This document shows positions 34,532 to 44,330 of a stretch of DNA of 64,000 nucleotides, piece by piece. The stretch spans positions 62,001-126,000 of the forward strand of contig NZ_LOKZ01000035.1 of the NCBI RefSeq assembly GCF_002211365.1, in the 5' to 3' direction. The notes beneath the pieces are model-generated. The model saw only the letters and a list, made by a program, of their open reading frames with translations. It ran no database searches and was not told the DNA's origin. Numbering within the stretch: position 1 is the first letter of the stretch; each line of letters begins with the position of its first letter. The DNA is from Rhizobium sp. R711 (GTDB taxonomy: Bacteria; Pseudomonadota; Alphaproteobacteria; Rhizobiales; Rhizobiaceae). A program made the position numbers and the translations under genes.

Positions 34532-35491
34532 TCAGGGCAGGGTGAAGAGAAGCGACAGAAAGAGGCCGAGGAAGATGATTAGGCCGACGCGATTGTTCGA
34601 CTTGAACAGAGCAAGGCACTGATCACCATCGGTGATATCCAGCGTCACGATCTGCCACGCGAACATGCCGGCCGCAATGAGCAGACCGAGATAGGCGAAC
34701 AGACCGACGCCTGCGACCAGGAAGGCGCAGAAGGCGAGCACGAGGGTCAGGCCATAGAGGCTGACGAGCCACTGTTTCGTCTTGTCGCCGAACAACCGCG
34801 CGGTCGAACGAACGCCGATCAGCTCATCGTCTTCCTTGTCCTGGTGGGCGTAGATCGTGTCGTAGCCGATCGTCCAGACAACAGAGGCGACGTAGAGGAG
34901 AACCGGGGCAAGCGAAAGGCTGCCAAAGATCGCTGCCCATCCCATCAAGGCGCCCCAGGAGAAGGCAAGGCCAAGGAAGAATTGCGGCCAGTCCGTGAAG
35001 CGTTTGGCAAAAGGATAAAGCGCCACGATGGCAAGTGAAACGATACCGAGGATAACCGAGAACCAGTTCAGCTGCAGAAGGACCAGCAGCCCGACCAGCG
35101 CCTGGAGGACAATGAACACCTTGGCCTGCGTTCGCGTCACCCGACCGGATGGCAACGGGCGCGAGCGGGTGCGCGCCACTTCCATATCAATCTTGTGGTC
35201 GACGAGATCGTTGTATGTGCACCCTGCCCCCCGCATCGCGACAGAGCCGATGAAATAGAGCACGAGATGGAACATCAGCTGGCCGCCGGAAAACTGGCCG
35301 AGATAGGCAGCCACATTGGCAGCCATCGTAGCCGACCAGAAGCAGGGCCACATCAGCAGCTGCCAGCCGATCGGCCGATCCCAGCGCGCAAGCTGCGCAT
35401 AGGGCCAGAGCCACGGAGGCAGCATCCGGTAAACCCAGTTGTTCGAGGGCGCATCCGCAACGCGCCCGTTTATTCCGCCGATCTGTTGCAT
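34532..35491 (-). CDS. ubiA: 4-hydroxybenzoate polyprenyltransferase
   Basis: This 319-residue integral membrane prenyltransferase attaches the polyprenyl tail to 4-hydroxybenzoate in ubiquinone synthesis. It has about eight to nine membrane helices and both Asp-rich motifs: GCTYNDLVDHKIDMEVARTR for the first and YDTIYAHQDKEDDELIGVRS for the second. The N-terminal DRPIGWQLLMWPCFWS is typical. The tail donor would come from the octaprenyl diphosphate synthase at 59.1 kb. The gene stands alone; the membrane-protein gene upstream ends 39 bp before its start. Confidence 0.95.
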   Translation of the reverse strand: MQQIGGINGRVADAPSNNWVYRMLPPWLWPYAQLARWDRPIGWQLLMWPCFWSATMAANVAAYLGQFSGGQLMFHLVLYFIGSVAMRGAGCTYNDLVDHKIDMEVARTRSRPLPSGRVTRTQAKVFIVLQALVGLLVLLQLNWFSVILGIVSLAIVALYPFAKRFTDWPQFFLGLAFSWGALMGWAAIFGSLSLAPVLLYVASVVWTIGYDTIYAHQDKEDDELIGVRSTARLFGDKTKQWLVSLYGLTLVLAFCAFLVAGVGLFAYLGLLIAAGMFAWQIVTLDITDGDQCLALFKSNNRVGLIIFLGLFLSLLFTLP

Positions 35492-35530
35492 GTCGCCATC
35501 TAGCGATCGGCCAAGGCGCGGGTCAAGCTG

Positions 35531-36250
35531 TCATGCGGCCGCAGCACCAAACTTCGCAGAACCTTGCTCCCCGGCAAGATAAACGCGGGCAAGGACAACC
35601 GCGGCATAGCTCACGCCCAGCGACTGAAGAAACGCGGCAATCGCCAAGACCGCAAGCATGAGAATATTCGGCCTTCCATCAACCAACAGCAAGGGCGAGC
35701 TTGCGACCTGGGACGCCATGACGAAAATCAGCATCGACACGACCAAGGGCAGAATGATCCCCGCGATGAGGCGGGCGAACGTTGGAAAAAATCGCGCAAC
35801 GCCGCGCCGGAATGCATCAAAGAGCGATGTCCCACGACCAGTGACGCTCGATACGGGCCAAGTTCCCACAAGCGACAGTAGTAGCACGTAAACGATCATT
35901 GCGGCGGAGGTGAAGACCAGCACGGTTGCCGACACACCTAGCTCCGAGGGCAGTAACGTGAAGATCGGTAACGAGATCACAAGCGCAGCGATGAAAAGCG
36001 CTGCCGTCTTGAGGAAGTAAGGGAAGGTTTTTCCGAAGCCCGCGCACTTTCCAACCTGGGTAAAGGATCCAGAGTAGATCACCGCACCCTGAACGCACAT
36101 CGCAAGATAGCCCCACATGAAGCTCGTCGCTCCACTGGACGTCGTTTTGCCCGAGAGTTCGTCAAATATCGAAAGCGCCATCGTACCAACGACGACAACT
36201 GCGTACATGGACCAGTTTCTGCCGATAATGCTGAAAGTCTCGCGTAGCAT
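35531..36250 (-). CDS. Multi-pass membrane protein of unknown function
   Basis: I chose the ATG at 36250, directly behind a strong GGGGAGGG, giving 239 residues. A start at 36286 would lie upstream of that site. Six hydrophobic stretches can be counted, for example MYAVVVVGTMALSIF, FIAALVISLPIFTLLP, LVFTSAAMIVYVLLLSLVGTWPV and ILMLAVLAIAAFLQSL. The polytopic layout resembles other small integral membrane proteins of rhizobia, but no family signature is recognised. It precedes ubiA on the same strand. Confidence 0.78.
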   Translation of the reverse strand: MLRETFSIIGRNWSMYAVVVVGTMALSIFDELSGKTTSSGATSFMWGYLAMCVQGAVIYSGSFTQVGKCAGFGKTFPYFLKTAALFIAALVISLPIFTLLPSELGVSATVLVFTSAAMIVYVLLLSLVGTWPVSSVTGRGTSLFDAFRRGVARFFPTFARLIAGIILPLVVSMLIFVMASQVASSPLLLVDGRPNILMLAVLAIAAFLQSLGVSYAAVVLARVYLAGEQGSAKFGAAAA

Positions 36251-36319
36251 CCCGCCCTCCCCTCGTGCGTCTATGCACGCACTCAATCTGAGTCGGGACT
36301 GCTCGTCAAAGTCGTATTT

Positions 36320-36901
36320 CTAAGTTCCATTCCATCTCCGGATGACCGGTTCTGTCACATCGTGCTCGTAGCCAAGAACGCTGATGCTTGTTGTGTCCAG
36401 GATGAAGCGCGCGCCGTCCGTCGGCGGCAGGCCAACCCAGCGGGCGCCGAGAACGCGCAGGAAATGCGAACTGGAGAAGATCAGGATCGGGGCATTGGCC
36501 CGGCGCAACTCCGATATGATCCGGTCTGCCCGAGCACCGACATCGCCCGCCGCCTCTCCGTTCGGGCAGCCGTCGCGAAACAGCTGCCAGCCGGGTCGGC
36601 TCGTATGGATTTCCTTGGTGGTGATGCCCTCGTAGGCGCCGTAGTCCCACTCCGCTAAGTCGTCCTTGACGATCGCGCCGGTGCCGAAACCCGAGAGTTC
36701 GCAGGTGTTTCGGGCACGCTGCGACGGGCTGGACCACACGGCAGCGAAGCTCCTGCCCGCAAGGCGCGGACCGATCTGGCGCGCCGCCGCTTCACCATTT
36801 TCGGTCAAAGGAAGATCGCTGCGGCCGGTGTGCCGGCCGGACAGGCTCCACTCGGTTTCGCCGTGGCGCACGAGGCAGATCTCGGGAAGGGTGCTTGCCA
36901 T
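36320..36901 (-). CDS. Histidine phosphatase family protein
   Basis: From ATG 36901 the protein has 193 residues; a TTG three codons upstream is less likely. The phosphoglycerate mutase-like catalytic motif is LVRHGETEWSLSGRHTGRSD with the phospho-acceptor His. Further blocks are SSPSQRARNTCE (second Arg), EWDYGAYEG (acid/base Glu) and FSSSHFLRVLGARW (second His). The substrate could be a small phosphate ester such as an alpha-ribazole phosphate or sugar phosphate; no cobalamin genes are close. It ends 69 bp before the membrane-protein gene start. Confidence 0.9.
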   Translation of the reverse strand: MASTLPEICLVRHGETEWSLSGRHTGRSDLPLTENGEAAARQIGPRLAGRSFAAVWSSPSQRARNTCELSGFGTGAIVKDDLAEWDYGAYEGITTKEIHTSRPGWQLFRDGCPNGEAAGDVGARADRIISELRRANAPILIFSSSHFLRVLGARWVGLPPTDGARFILDTTSISVLGYEHDVTEPVIRRWNGT

Positions 36902-36958
36902 TGCAATCAAGCTCCGAATTTGAAAGGACGCGGTCCTTGCCGCGCCCTGTGATCTGGG

Positions 36959-38218
36959 TCAGAGAATGACTTTTTCGAGCGGTGCCCGCGTCGCCTCGAA
37001 CTCTGTCAGCTTCGTCTCCGCCGCAGAAATGTAGTCGCGGTTGTCAGGTGTCGAATACTGGTTCTTCGAAATCTGAACCTGCATGATGAAGAGCTCGTCC
37101 CAGCGGAAGCCCATTTCCGAGCCGGCCAAATAGAATTCCCACATACGGAAGAAGCGTTCGTCATAGAGCGCAACGGCCGCGGCCTTGTTCGCCACGAAAC
37201 GCTCGCGCCAGTGACGGAGCGTATACGCGTAGTGCAGCGGCAGGACTTCGACATCCCGGACCAGCAGGCCCGCCTTCTCGATCGGCGGCAGCGTCTCTCC
37301 GATCGAAGGAATGTAGCCCTGGGGGAAGATGTACTTTTCGATGAAGGCATTGGTCGCAAAACTCGGCTTCGGTCGGGCAATGGAATGCAGAACCATGACG
37401 CCGTCATCGGCAAGCAGTTCGTGCACCTTCTTGAAGTACTTGTCGAAGTTGCCGATGCCGACGTGCTCGAACATGCCCACGGAGACGATGCGATCGAACT
37501 TCTGACCGGTCATCGTCCGGTAGTCCTGCAGCTCGAAGCGGACACGATCGGCCAATCCCCGCTGTTTCGCGCGCTCGCGCGAGATCTTCAGCTGCTCCTC
37601 GCTGAGCGTAATGCCCGTGAGATCGAGGCCGGGTGTCGCTTCAGCAAGGTACATGCCCATACCACCCCAGCCGGAGCCGATTTCAAGAACGCGCTGGTTC
37701 GGCTGCAAAAGTAACTTAGCGGCGATGTGCCGCTTCTTGGCAACCTGTGCCTCCTCAAGGCTGATGCCCGGCGGATTGTAGTAGGCACAGGAATATTGCC
37801 AGTCCTCGTCGAGGAACAGCTCGAACAGACGTTCCGACAAATCGTAGTGGTGGGCGACGTTGCGCTTGTTGCGATTGACCGGAAGGCGGCTCTTCAGCTG
37901 CTGAAGGGCAATACGGCCGATCAGAAGAGCGGCCATTGGGATATCGAAGATCTCATTGGTGGTGTTTTGCTTCACCATCGCCAGGAAATCATAGATGTTG
38001 CCGTGTTCGAGAATGAACCGGCCGTCCATGTACATTTCGCCGAGCTTGAGGGTCGGGTCGCGGCGGATCAGCCTTTCCGCTTCCTCGTCGGCAACGCGGA
38101 CGACAACCAGTTCACCGCTGCCGTCCCCAACCATATGCGTCTCGCCATTGGCGAGAGTGAGTTTCAGATTACCCGTACGGACGATTTTTTTGACAATCGA
38201 TAAGAAAGCCGACGCCAT
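36959..38218 (-). CDS. cfa: Cyclopropane-fatty-acyl-phospholipid synthase
   Basis: This 419-residue SAM-dependent enzyme converts cis double bonds of membrane phospholipid acyl chains to cyclopropanes, which helps with acid and stationary-phase stress. The SAM site is VLEIGSGWGGMGMYLAEA, followed by GITLSEEQLKISRERAK and RIVSVGMFEHVG. The C-terminal parts GYIPSIGETLPPIEKAGLLV and MGFRWDELFIMQVQIS match the family. The N-terminal region (1-120) is the usual poorly conserved lipid-binding part. Rhizobia often carry two cfa-like genes. It is monocistronic by spacing. Confidence 0.93.
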   Translation of the reverse strand: MASAFLSIVKKIVRTGNLKLTLANGETHMVGDGSGELVVVRVADEEAERLIRRDPTLKLGEMYMDGRFILEHGNIYDFLAMVKQNTTNEIFDIPMAALLIGRIALQQLKSRLPVNRNKRNVAHHYDLSERLFELFLDEDWQYSCAYYNPPGISLEEAQVAKKRHIAAKLLLQPNQRVLEIGSGWGGMGMYLAEATPGLDLTGITLSEEQLKISRERAKQRGLADRVRFELQDYRTMTGQKFDRIVSVGMFEHVGIGNFDKYFKKVHELLADDGVMVLHSIARPKPSFATNAFIEKYIFPQGYIPSIGETLPPIEKAGLLVRDVEVLPLHYAYTLRHWRERFVANKAAAVALYDERFFRMWEFYLAGSEMGFRWDELFIMQVQISKNQYSTPDNRDYISAAETKLTEFEATRAPLEKVIL

Positions 38219-38353
38219 AAGTTAGGCCTCGCAATGTGACAGGATAGTCCGATCAACTTAGTATCTCTCATCCGCCTTACAAGCGCCATAATTCGCACGC
38301 CGGCGACATGGCCGCCGAAGTGTGACATTTTTGCAAATGCGATTGCTAAGCGC

Positions 38354-40663
38354 TTATTTTCGCTTCATGGCCTCTGCCAATGCAGCTCCAAAGGCACCCT
38401 GGCTCTCCGGTTTTGAAGACGCCGAACGGCGGTCGTTCTGACCGCGAACCGGCTGGTTTCCGCGCGACTCGCCACGCGGCGCGGACGGCTGCGAACCGTC
38501 GTCCTTTCGCATCGACAGACCGATGCGTTTACGCTTCGCATCGACCTCCACAACCCGAACCTTGACGACGTCACCGGCTTTCACAACTTCATGAGGATCT
38601 TTGACGAAGCGATCGGCGAGCTGGGAAACGTGAACCAATCCGTCCTGATGGACGCCTATGTCGACAAAAGCCCCAAAGGCGGCAACGTTGGTGACCGTGC
38701 CCTCCAGCACCATGCCTGGCTTGAGATCCGAGATCTCATGGACGCCCTCGGCGAAGGTCGCGGTCTTGAAGCTGGGGCGCGGGTCGCGGCCGGGCTTTTC
38801 CAACTCGGCCAGAATGTCCTTCACCGTCGGCAAGCCGAATTTCTCATCGATGAACTGACGCGGATCGACGGCCTTCAACACCGCGCTGTCGCCCATGAGC
38901 GAACGCAGGTCGCGACCGCAGGCGGCCACAATCTTCTTGGCGACGCCATAGGCTTCGGGATGAACCGAGGAAGCGTCGAGCGGCTCCTTGCCATCGCGAA
39001 TGCGCAGGAAGCCGGCGCACTGCTCGAAGGTCCGCTGGCCGAGGCGGGCAACCTTCAACAGGTCACGGCGAGTCTCGAAGCGGCCTTCGCTGTCACGATG
39101 CTTGACAATCGCGTCGGCGATCGAGGCGCCCAGACCGGAGACGCGCGAGAGCAGCGGCGCGGAGGCGGTGTTGAGATCGACACCAACGGCGTTCACAGCG
39201 TCTTCGACAACGGCGTCGAGCGAACGTGACAGCTTCTGCTGGTCGACATCGTGCTGGTACTGGCCAACGCCGATCGACTTCGGCTCGATCTTGACGAGCT
39301 CTGCAAGCGGATCCTGCAGGCGGCGCGCGATGGAGACGGCGCCGCGCAGAGAGACGTCGAGGTTGGGGAACTCAAGGGCGGCGGTCTCCGAGGCGGAATA
39401 AACCGACGCCCCGGCTTCCGAGACGATGACCTTGGTCGGCTTCGGCGCAGGCAAGTCGGCGAGCATGTCGGCGACCAGCTTTTCGGTCTCGCGGCTGCCG
39501 GTTCCGTTGCCGATCGAGATCAGTTCGACATTGTGCTTGCGAATCAGTGAAGCAAGCTCGAGCTGTGCGCCGCGCACGTCGTTTCGCGGCTGGAAGGGAT
39601 AAACAGTGGAGGTCGCGACCACCTTGCCGGTCGCATCGGTGACGGCGACCTTGACGCCAGTGCGGATGCCCGGATCAAGCCCCATCGTCGGGCGCGAACC
39701 GGCCGGCGCTGCAAGCAACAAATCCTTGAGGTTGCGGGCGAACACTTGGATCGCCTCCTCTTCGGCGCGTTCGCGAAGCTCGCGCATCAGGTCGAGCGAC
39801 AGCGACATGGAGAGCTTGACGCGCCAGGTCCAGCTTGCGACCTCCATCAGCCACCGGTCGCCGGGACGGCTCGCGCCGATCTCGTAGGCGGCGGCGATCA
39901 TGCGCTCGACCGGCTTGTTCGGAGAGGCGGTCTCGGCATCGGCCTCGATGGTCAGTGTCAGCACTTCTTCGTTCCAGCCGCGCAGCATCGCCAGCGCGCG
40001 ATGGCCCGGCGCGGTTGCCCAGCGCTCGGAATGATCGAAATAGTCGGAGAACTTCTCGCCCGCTGCCTGCTTGCCGTCGACCACCTTGGCCTTCAGCAGA
40101 GCTGCGCTGCGCATATGGGCGCGCAGCTTGCCGAGGAGGTCGGCATTTTCCGAGATGCCTTCGGCGACGATGTCGCGTGCACCTTCAAGCGCCGTCTTCA
40201 CGTCGGGCACATCGACGGTGATGTAGCTTTCCGCCAGGGCCGCCGGCTCCTTCGAGCGATCGGCAAGGACGGCCTCTGCCAGCGGCCCAAGGCCACGCTC
40301 GCGGGCGATCTCGGCGCGGGTACGGCGCTTCGGCTTGTAGGGGAGATAGAGATCCTCAAGCTCGGCCTTGGTGGCGGCACCGGCGATCTTGCCAAGCAGT
40401 TCGTCGGTCATCTTGCCCTGGCCGTTGATGGACTCGACGATCGTATCGCGGCGGGCTTCCAGTTCACGCAGATAGACCAGCCGCTCCGCGAGATTGCGCA
40501 GCTGCGTATCGTCCAAGCCGCCGGTCACTTCCTTGCGGTAGCGGGCGATGAAGGGCACGGTCGCCCCCTCGTCCAACAGCTCGATCGCGGCCTTGGCCTG
40601 ATCCGGCCGGGCGTTGATTTCGGAGGAGATGACAGCGGCGAGCGAGCGGAGGTCAGCGGCCAT
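38354..40663 (-). CDS. tex: Tex family RNA-binding transcriptional accessory protein
   Basis: This 769-residue Tex protein has a helical N-terminal region, a YqgF-like nuclease fold (GLDPGIRTGVKVAVTDATGK), a helix-hairpin-helix part (LLSRVSGLGASIADAIVKHR) and an S1 RNA-binding domain near the C-terminus (LEGTVTNVAAFGAFVDIGVH). A basic, Ser/Gln-rich tail of about 45 residues follows. Tex homologues bind RNA and affect transcription and virulence-factor expression. It is divergent from glyS, with 204 bp between the starts. Confidence 0.95.
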   Translation of the reverse strand: MAADLRSLAAVISSEINARPDQAKAAIELLDEGATVPFIARYRKEVTGGLDDTQLRNLAERLVYLRELEARRDTIVESINGQGKMTDELLGKIAGAATKAELEDLYLPYKPKRRTRAEIARERGLGPLAEAVLADRSKEPAALAESYITVDVPDVKTALEGARDIVAEGISENADLLGKLRAHMRSAALLKAKVVDGKQAAGEKFSDYFDHSERWATAPGHRALAMLRGWNEEVLTLTIEADAETASPNKPVERMIAAAYEIGASRPGDRWLMEVASWTWRVKLSMSLSLDLMRELRERAEEEAIQVFARNLKDLLLAAPAGSRPTMGLDPGIRTGVKVAVTDATGKVVATSTVYPFQPRNDVRGAQLELASLIRKHNVELISIGNGTGSRETEKLVADMLADLPAPKPTKVIVSEAGASVYSASETAALEFPNLDVSLRGAVSIARRLQDPLAELVKIEPKSIGVGQYQHDVDQQKLSRSLDAVVEDAVNAVGVDLNTASAPLLSRVSGLGASIADAIVKHRDSEGRFETRRDLLKVARLGQRTFEQCAGFLRIRDGKEPLDASSVHPEAYGVAKKIVAACGRDLRSLMGDSAVLKAVDPRQFIDEKFGLPTVKDILAELEKPGRDPRPSFKTATFAEGVHEISDLKPGMVLEGTVTNVAAFGAFVDIGVHQDGLVHVSQLADRFVKDPHEVVKAGDVVKVRVVEVDAKRKRIGLSMRKDDGSQPSAPRGESRGNQPVRGQNDRRSASSKPESQGAFGAALAEAMKRK

Positions 40664-40867
40664 GAGAATTCCTGCGTTTCACAAAAGTCGCGGGACAATA
40701 GCGGCGGAAAACGGCAAGGCAATGCCTGCCGTGCCTATCCACAGCAACATAGCACGGCTGGCAGCCGTTTTTGCGGTTGTGCAGATGCGGCATTCTTTGC
40801 TAGCAGAGGCGACCGTTTTTAGCCCCGCCGTTGTGGCGCCTTCCCCAGCGAAGGCAAGGAAAGTGAC

Positions 40868-43096
40868 ATGCCAGATCTGCTCCTAGAACTCCGCTCCGAA
40901 GAGATCCCGGCCCGCCTGCAGCGCAAGGCTGCCGGCGACCTGAAGAAGTTCGTGACCGATGCGCTTGTCGAGGCAGGACTTTCCTATGAGGGTGCGCGCG
41001 AATACTGGACGCCGCGCCGATTGACGCTCGACATCCGCGGCTTGACTGCGCGCTCCGCCGATGTGCGCGAAGAGAAGAAGGGCCCCCGCACCGACGCCAA
41101 CGAAAAGGCGATCGAAGGCTTCCTGCGCGGTGCCGGCCTGTCCTCCATTTCCGAGGCGCAGATCCAGAGCGACCCGAAGAAGGGCGATTTCTACATCGCC
41201 ATCATCTCCAGACCGGGCCGCGCGGCCGAAGAGATCATCAGCGATGTGATACCCGGCATCATCCGCGATTTCCCCTGGCCGAAGCCGATGCGCTGGGGTG
41301 CGGCCTCCGCCCAGCCCGGCTCGTTGCGCTGGGTCCGCCCGCTGCAGTCGATCGTCTGCACGTTCGGCACCGAGCATGAAGAGACTGTCGTCATTCCATT
41401 CTCGATCGACGGCATCATCGCCTCCAACGTGACCTACGGCCATCGTTTCCACGCGCCCGGCGCCATCACCGTCAAGCGCTTCGACGACTACGTCGCGAAC
41501 CTCGAAAAGGCCAAGGTGATCCTCGAAGGCGAACGCCGCAAGGACATCATCCTCCACGATGCCCGTGACATCGCCTTTGCAAACGGCCTGGAGCTGATCG
41601 AGGACGAAGGCCTGCTCGAAGAAGTCTCCGGCCTCGTCGAATGGCCGCAGGTGCTGATGGGCAGCTTCGAGGAGGATTACCTCTCTATTCCGGCTGAGAT
41701 CATCCGCCTGACGATCAAGACGAACCAGAAGTGTTTCGTGACGCGCCCGGTTGGCGGCGACACGCTATCCAACAAGTTCATCCTCGTCTCGAACATCCAG
41801 GCCAGCGATGGCGGCAAGGAAATCATCCACGGCAACGGCAAGGTCGTGCGTGCGCGCCTGTCCGACGCGCTGCACTTCTGGAAGCGCGACCAGGGCGATC
41901 TTCCGGATCTGGAGACGCTGCAGGCTTCGGCCGCAAAGTTCAACCTCGACCTCAAGAAGCCGCTCGACCAGCGTATGGCGAAGCTTGATGCGCTTGATGT
42001 GACGTTCCATGCCAAGCTCGGCACACAGGGCGCGCGCGTAGAACGCATTCGCGCACTGGCGGCCAAGCTCGTGATGCAGATCGGCGCTGACTACAAGCTG
42101 GTCGACCGGGCGGCGGTGCTTGCCAAGGCAGATCTTCGTACTGAGGCCGTCGGCGAGTTTCCGGAACTTCAGGGCCTGATGGGCCGTCGCTATGCGGCGC
42201 TCCAGGGCGAGGATCCGTCGGTCGCCGCAGCGATTGAGGACCACTGGAAGCCGATGGGTCCGACCGACCGCGTTCCGGAGGACAAGGTTGCGATCACTGT
42301 CGCACTCGCCGACAAGCTCGACACGCTGACCGGTTTCTGGGCCATCGACGAGAAGCCGACCGGCTCGAAGGATCCCTTCGCGCTTCGCCGCGCAGCACTA
42401 GGCGTTATCCGTATCTTGCTCGAGTGCAAGGTCCGCATCCCGCTGCTGACGCCAATTGCGTCGCATATTGCGCGGATTGATAGCGACCTCGGCGTGAAGA
42501 AAGCCTCGAACGCAGAGCTCCAGAATGGGGACGATCTCATCTCGCTCGGTGCTGTTGAAAGCAAGTCGTCACGCGAACTCGACCTCCTTTCCTTCTTCCA
42601 TGACCGCCTGAAGGTCTATCTGCGTGATCAGGGCGCGCGTTACGATCTGATCGACGCCGTAGTTACACCCGAAGCCGACGACCTCCTGATGATTACCCGT
42701 CGCGTCGAGGCGCTGACCGCCTTCATCACCTCGGAAGACGGCAAGAATCTGCTGGTCGGCACCAAGCGCGCCACGCAGATCCTGGCTGCCGAGGAGAAAA
42801 AGGGCACCGTCATCGCTGATGGCGTTTCGGAGAATCTATTCCGGCTCTCCGCCGAAAAAGAGCTCTTCGCCGCGATCAACAAGGCCTCAGCCGAGGCTTC
42901 GGCGGCCGTCGACAAGGAAGACTTCCGCTCAGCGATGGAAGCGCTCTCCAGGCTGCGCGCGCCCGTTGACCGCTTCTTCGACGACGTGCTGGTCAACGAC
43001 GAGGACGCCGCCATTCGCGCCAACCGACTGGCGCTCCTGCGTCTGATCCGCGAGGCAACCGGTACGGTCGCCGACTTCTCGAAGATCTCCGGCTAA
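40868..43096 (+). CDS. glyS: Glycyl-tRNA synthetase beta subunit
   Basis: This 742-residue beta subunit belongs to the bacterial alpha2beta2 glycyl-tRNA synthetase and binds tRNA-Gly. It begins MPDLLLELRSEEIPARLQ, the family hallmark, and contains the block EEVSGLVEWPQVLMGSFEE and IRLTIKTNQKCFVTR. An HD-like and DALR anticodon-binding region close the C-terminus (RFFDDVLVNDEDAAIRANRL). AAAGTGAC precedes the ATG. The alpha subunit, glyQ, is not next to it but at 54.4-55.4 kb on the other strand. Confidence 0.96.
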   Translation: MPDLLLELRSEEIPARLQRKAAGDLKKFVTDALVEAGLSYEGAREYWTPRRLTLDIRGLTARSADVREEKKGPRTDANEKAIEGFLRGAGLSSISEAQIQSDPKKGDFYIAIISRPGRAAEEIISDVIPGIIRDFPWPKPMRWGAASAQPGSLRWVRPLQSIVCTFGTEHEETVVIPFSIDGIIASNVTYGHRFHAPGAITVKRFDDYVANLEKAKVILEGERRKDIILHDARDIAFANGLELIEDEGLLEEVSGLVEWPQVLMGSFEEDYLSIPAEIIRLTIKTNQKCFVTRPVGGDTLSNKFILVSNIQASDGGKEIIHGNGKVVRARLSDALHFWKRDQGDLPDLETLQASAAKFNLDLKKPLDQRMAKLDALDVTFHAKLGTQGARVERIRALAAKLVMQIGADYKLVDRAAVLAKADLRTEAVGEFPELQGLMGRRYAALQGEDPSVAAAIEDHWKPMGPTDRVPEDKVAITVALADKLDTLTGFWAIDEKPTGSKDPFALRRAALGVIRILLECKVRIPLLTPIASHIARIDSDLGVKKASNAELQNGDDLISLGAVESKSSRELDLLSFFHDRLKVYLRDQGARYDLIDAVVTPEADDLLMITRRVEALTAFITSEDGKNLLVGTKRATQILAAEEKKGTVIADGVSENLFRLSAEKELFAAINKASAEASAAVDKEDFRSAMEALSRLRAPVDRFFDDVLVNDEDAAIRANRLALLRLIREATGTVADFSKISG

Positions 43097-43210
43097 AGTT
43101 AGAGTGCCCCGCCGCGGATTTGATGTGCAGACGGCGCCTTAACATCTGAGATTCTCTACAGAATTCCATTCTTGTTCAGATCTTGATTCAAGGATGGAGT
43201 TTTGCCTCCG

Positions 43211-43651
43211 TCAACTGATCACGCCGAGGGTTGCGGCGGCAAGGACCGCGTAACGCGTGGTCTTGGCGATCGTCACCAGCAGCAGGAACATCGGAAACGG
43301 TTCACGCAGCACGCCAGCGACGATGGTGATGGGGTCGCCAATGACCGGCATCCAACTCAGAAGCAGCGACCACTTGCCATAGCGGCGATACCAGCGCTGC
43401 GCCTTGTCGAGTGAAGGCTGGCTGACGGGAAACCAGCGCTTGTCGCGAAATCGTTCGATGCCGACGCCGAGCAGCCAGTTGACGGTCGAGCCGAGGACGT
43501 TGCCTGTGGTCGCCACCGCGACCAGCGCGAGGACCGGATACTGCTTCGTCACGATGAGCGCCACGAGGCCGGCTTCCGACTGCATCGGGAAGATCGTCGC
43601 TGCCGCAAACGCGACCAGGAAAAGGCCGGCATAGACCGCAAGATCAGTCAT
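43211..43651 (-). CDS. yqaA: YqaA family membrane protein (DedA superfamily)
   Basis: This 146-residue inner-membrane protein has three to four hydrophobic segments: FLVAFAAATIFPMQSEAGLVAL, VLALVAVATTGNVLGSTVNWLLG and LLLSWMPVIGDPITIVAGVLR, which includes the conserved proline-glycine re-entrant part. The block GKWSLLLSWMPVIGDP is typical of YqaA proteins. DedA relatives are implicated in lipid flipping and envelope integrity. It is convergent with glyS, with 114 bp between the stops. Confidence 0.9.
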   Translation of the reverse strand: MTDLAVYAGLFLVAFAAATIFPMQSEAGLVALIVTKQYPVLALVAVATTGNVLGSTVNWLLGVGIERFRDKRWFPVSQPSLDKAQRWYRRYGKWSLLLSWMPVIGDPITIVAGVLREPFPMFLLLVTIAKTTRYAVLAAATLGVIS

Positions 43652-43747
43652 GGTCTATCCGCGCCAATGCTTCGCCGCACCCTGCTCCCCTTCATCACGC
43701 CTGATGACGGACTGGAACTATCACGTCCTTGCCGCTATGCCAAAGCG

Positions 43748-44254
43748 ATGAACAAGATTATCGTCAGCGCCTGCCTCATGGGCCATGCCGTCCGCTATGA
43801 CGGCCAGTCGAAGCCACTCGCTCATCCTGCGATCGCCCGCTGGATCGAGGAAGGGCGTCTGGTGACGATCTGCCCCGAGATGTCTGCCGGAATGCCGGTG
43901 CCGCGCCCGCCCGCGGAGATCGAAGGCGGGGCAACGGGTGAGGATGTGCTGGATGGCACCGCCCGCGTCGTCGAGATCACCGGCGGCGATGTGACGGCAG
44001 AGTTCATGCAGGCAGCCAAGAACGCCCTGGCGCTCGCCACCGAAGCCGGCTGTCGCTATGCGCTGCTGATCGACGGGAGCCCGTCCTGCGGCACGAGCTT
44101 TGTTTATGACGGTGCGTTCTCCGGGCAGAAACACGCAGGGAACGGCGTGACGGCGGCACTTCTGAAGCAGGCCGGCATTGCCGTCTACTCCGATCGCGAT
44201 ATCGAGACGCTTATCGCGCGGCTTGCAGCCGATGAGCAAGAGACGGTCGGCTGA
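43748..44254 (+). CDS. DUF523 family protein
   Basis: From the ATG at 43748 the protein has 168 residues and begins in the usual family way, MNKIIVSACLMGHAVRYDG. Other DUF523 marks are ICPEMSAGMPVPRPPAEI and LIDGSPSCGTSFVYDG. The conserved cysteines (C9, C42 and in SPSCG) suggest a metal or Fe-S site, but the function is unknown. The start from 43667 adds 27 residues not seen in the family. The gene is divergent from yqaA by 96 bp. Confidence 0.86.
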   Translation: MNKIIVSACLMGHAVRYDGQSKPLAHPAIARWIEEGRLVTICPEMSAGMPVPRPPAEIEGGATGEDVLDGTARVVEITGGDVTAEFMQAAKNALALATEAGCRYALLIDGSPSCGTSFVYDGAFSGQKHAGNGVTAALLKQAGIAVYSDRDIETLIARLAADEQETVG

Positions 44255-44280
44255 CAGAGCCACCACATCCCTCAATGCAA

Positions 44281-44310
44281 AACGGCCGCCGGATCGCTCC
44301 GACGGCCGTT
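44281..44310. terminator. Hairpin between DUF523 and chemoreceptor genes
   Basis: AACGGCCG and CGGCCGTT pair, extended by CGGA/TCCG around one C-A mismatch, between two convergent stops. The T-runs are short, so it probably serves as a bidirectional terminator of moderate strength. Confidence 0.55.
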
Positions 44311-44330
44311 TCCTCGTTTGATGCCTGATC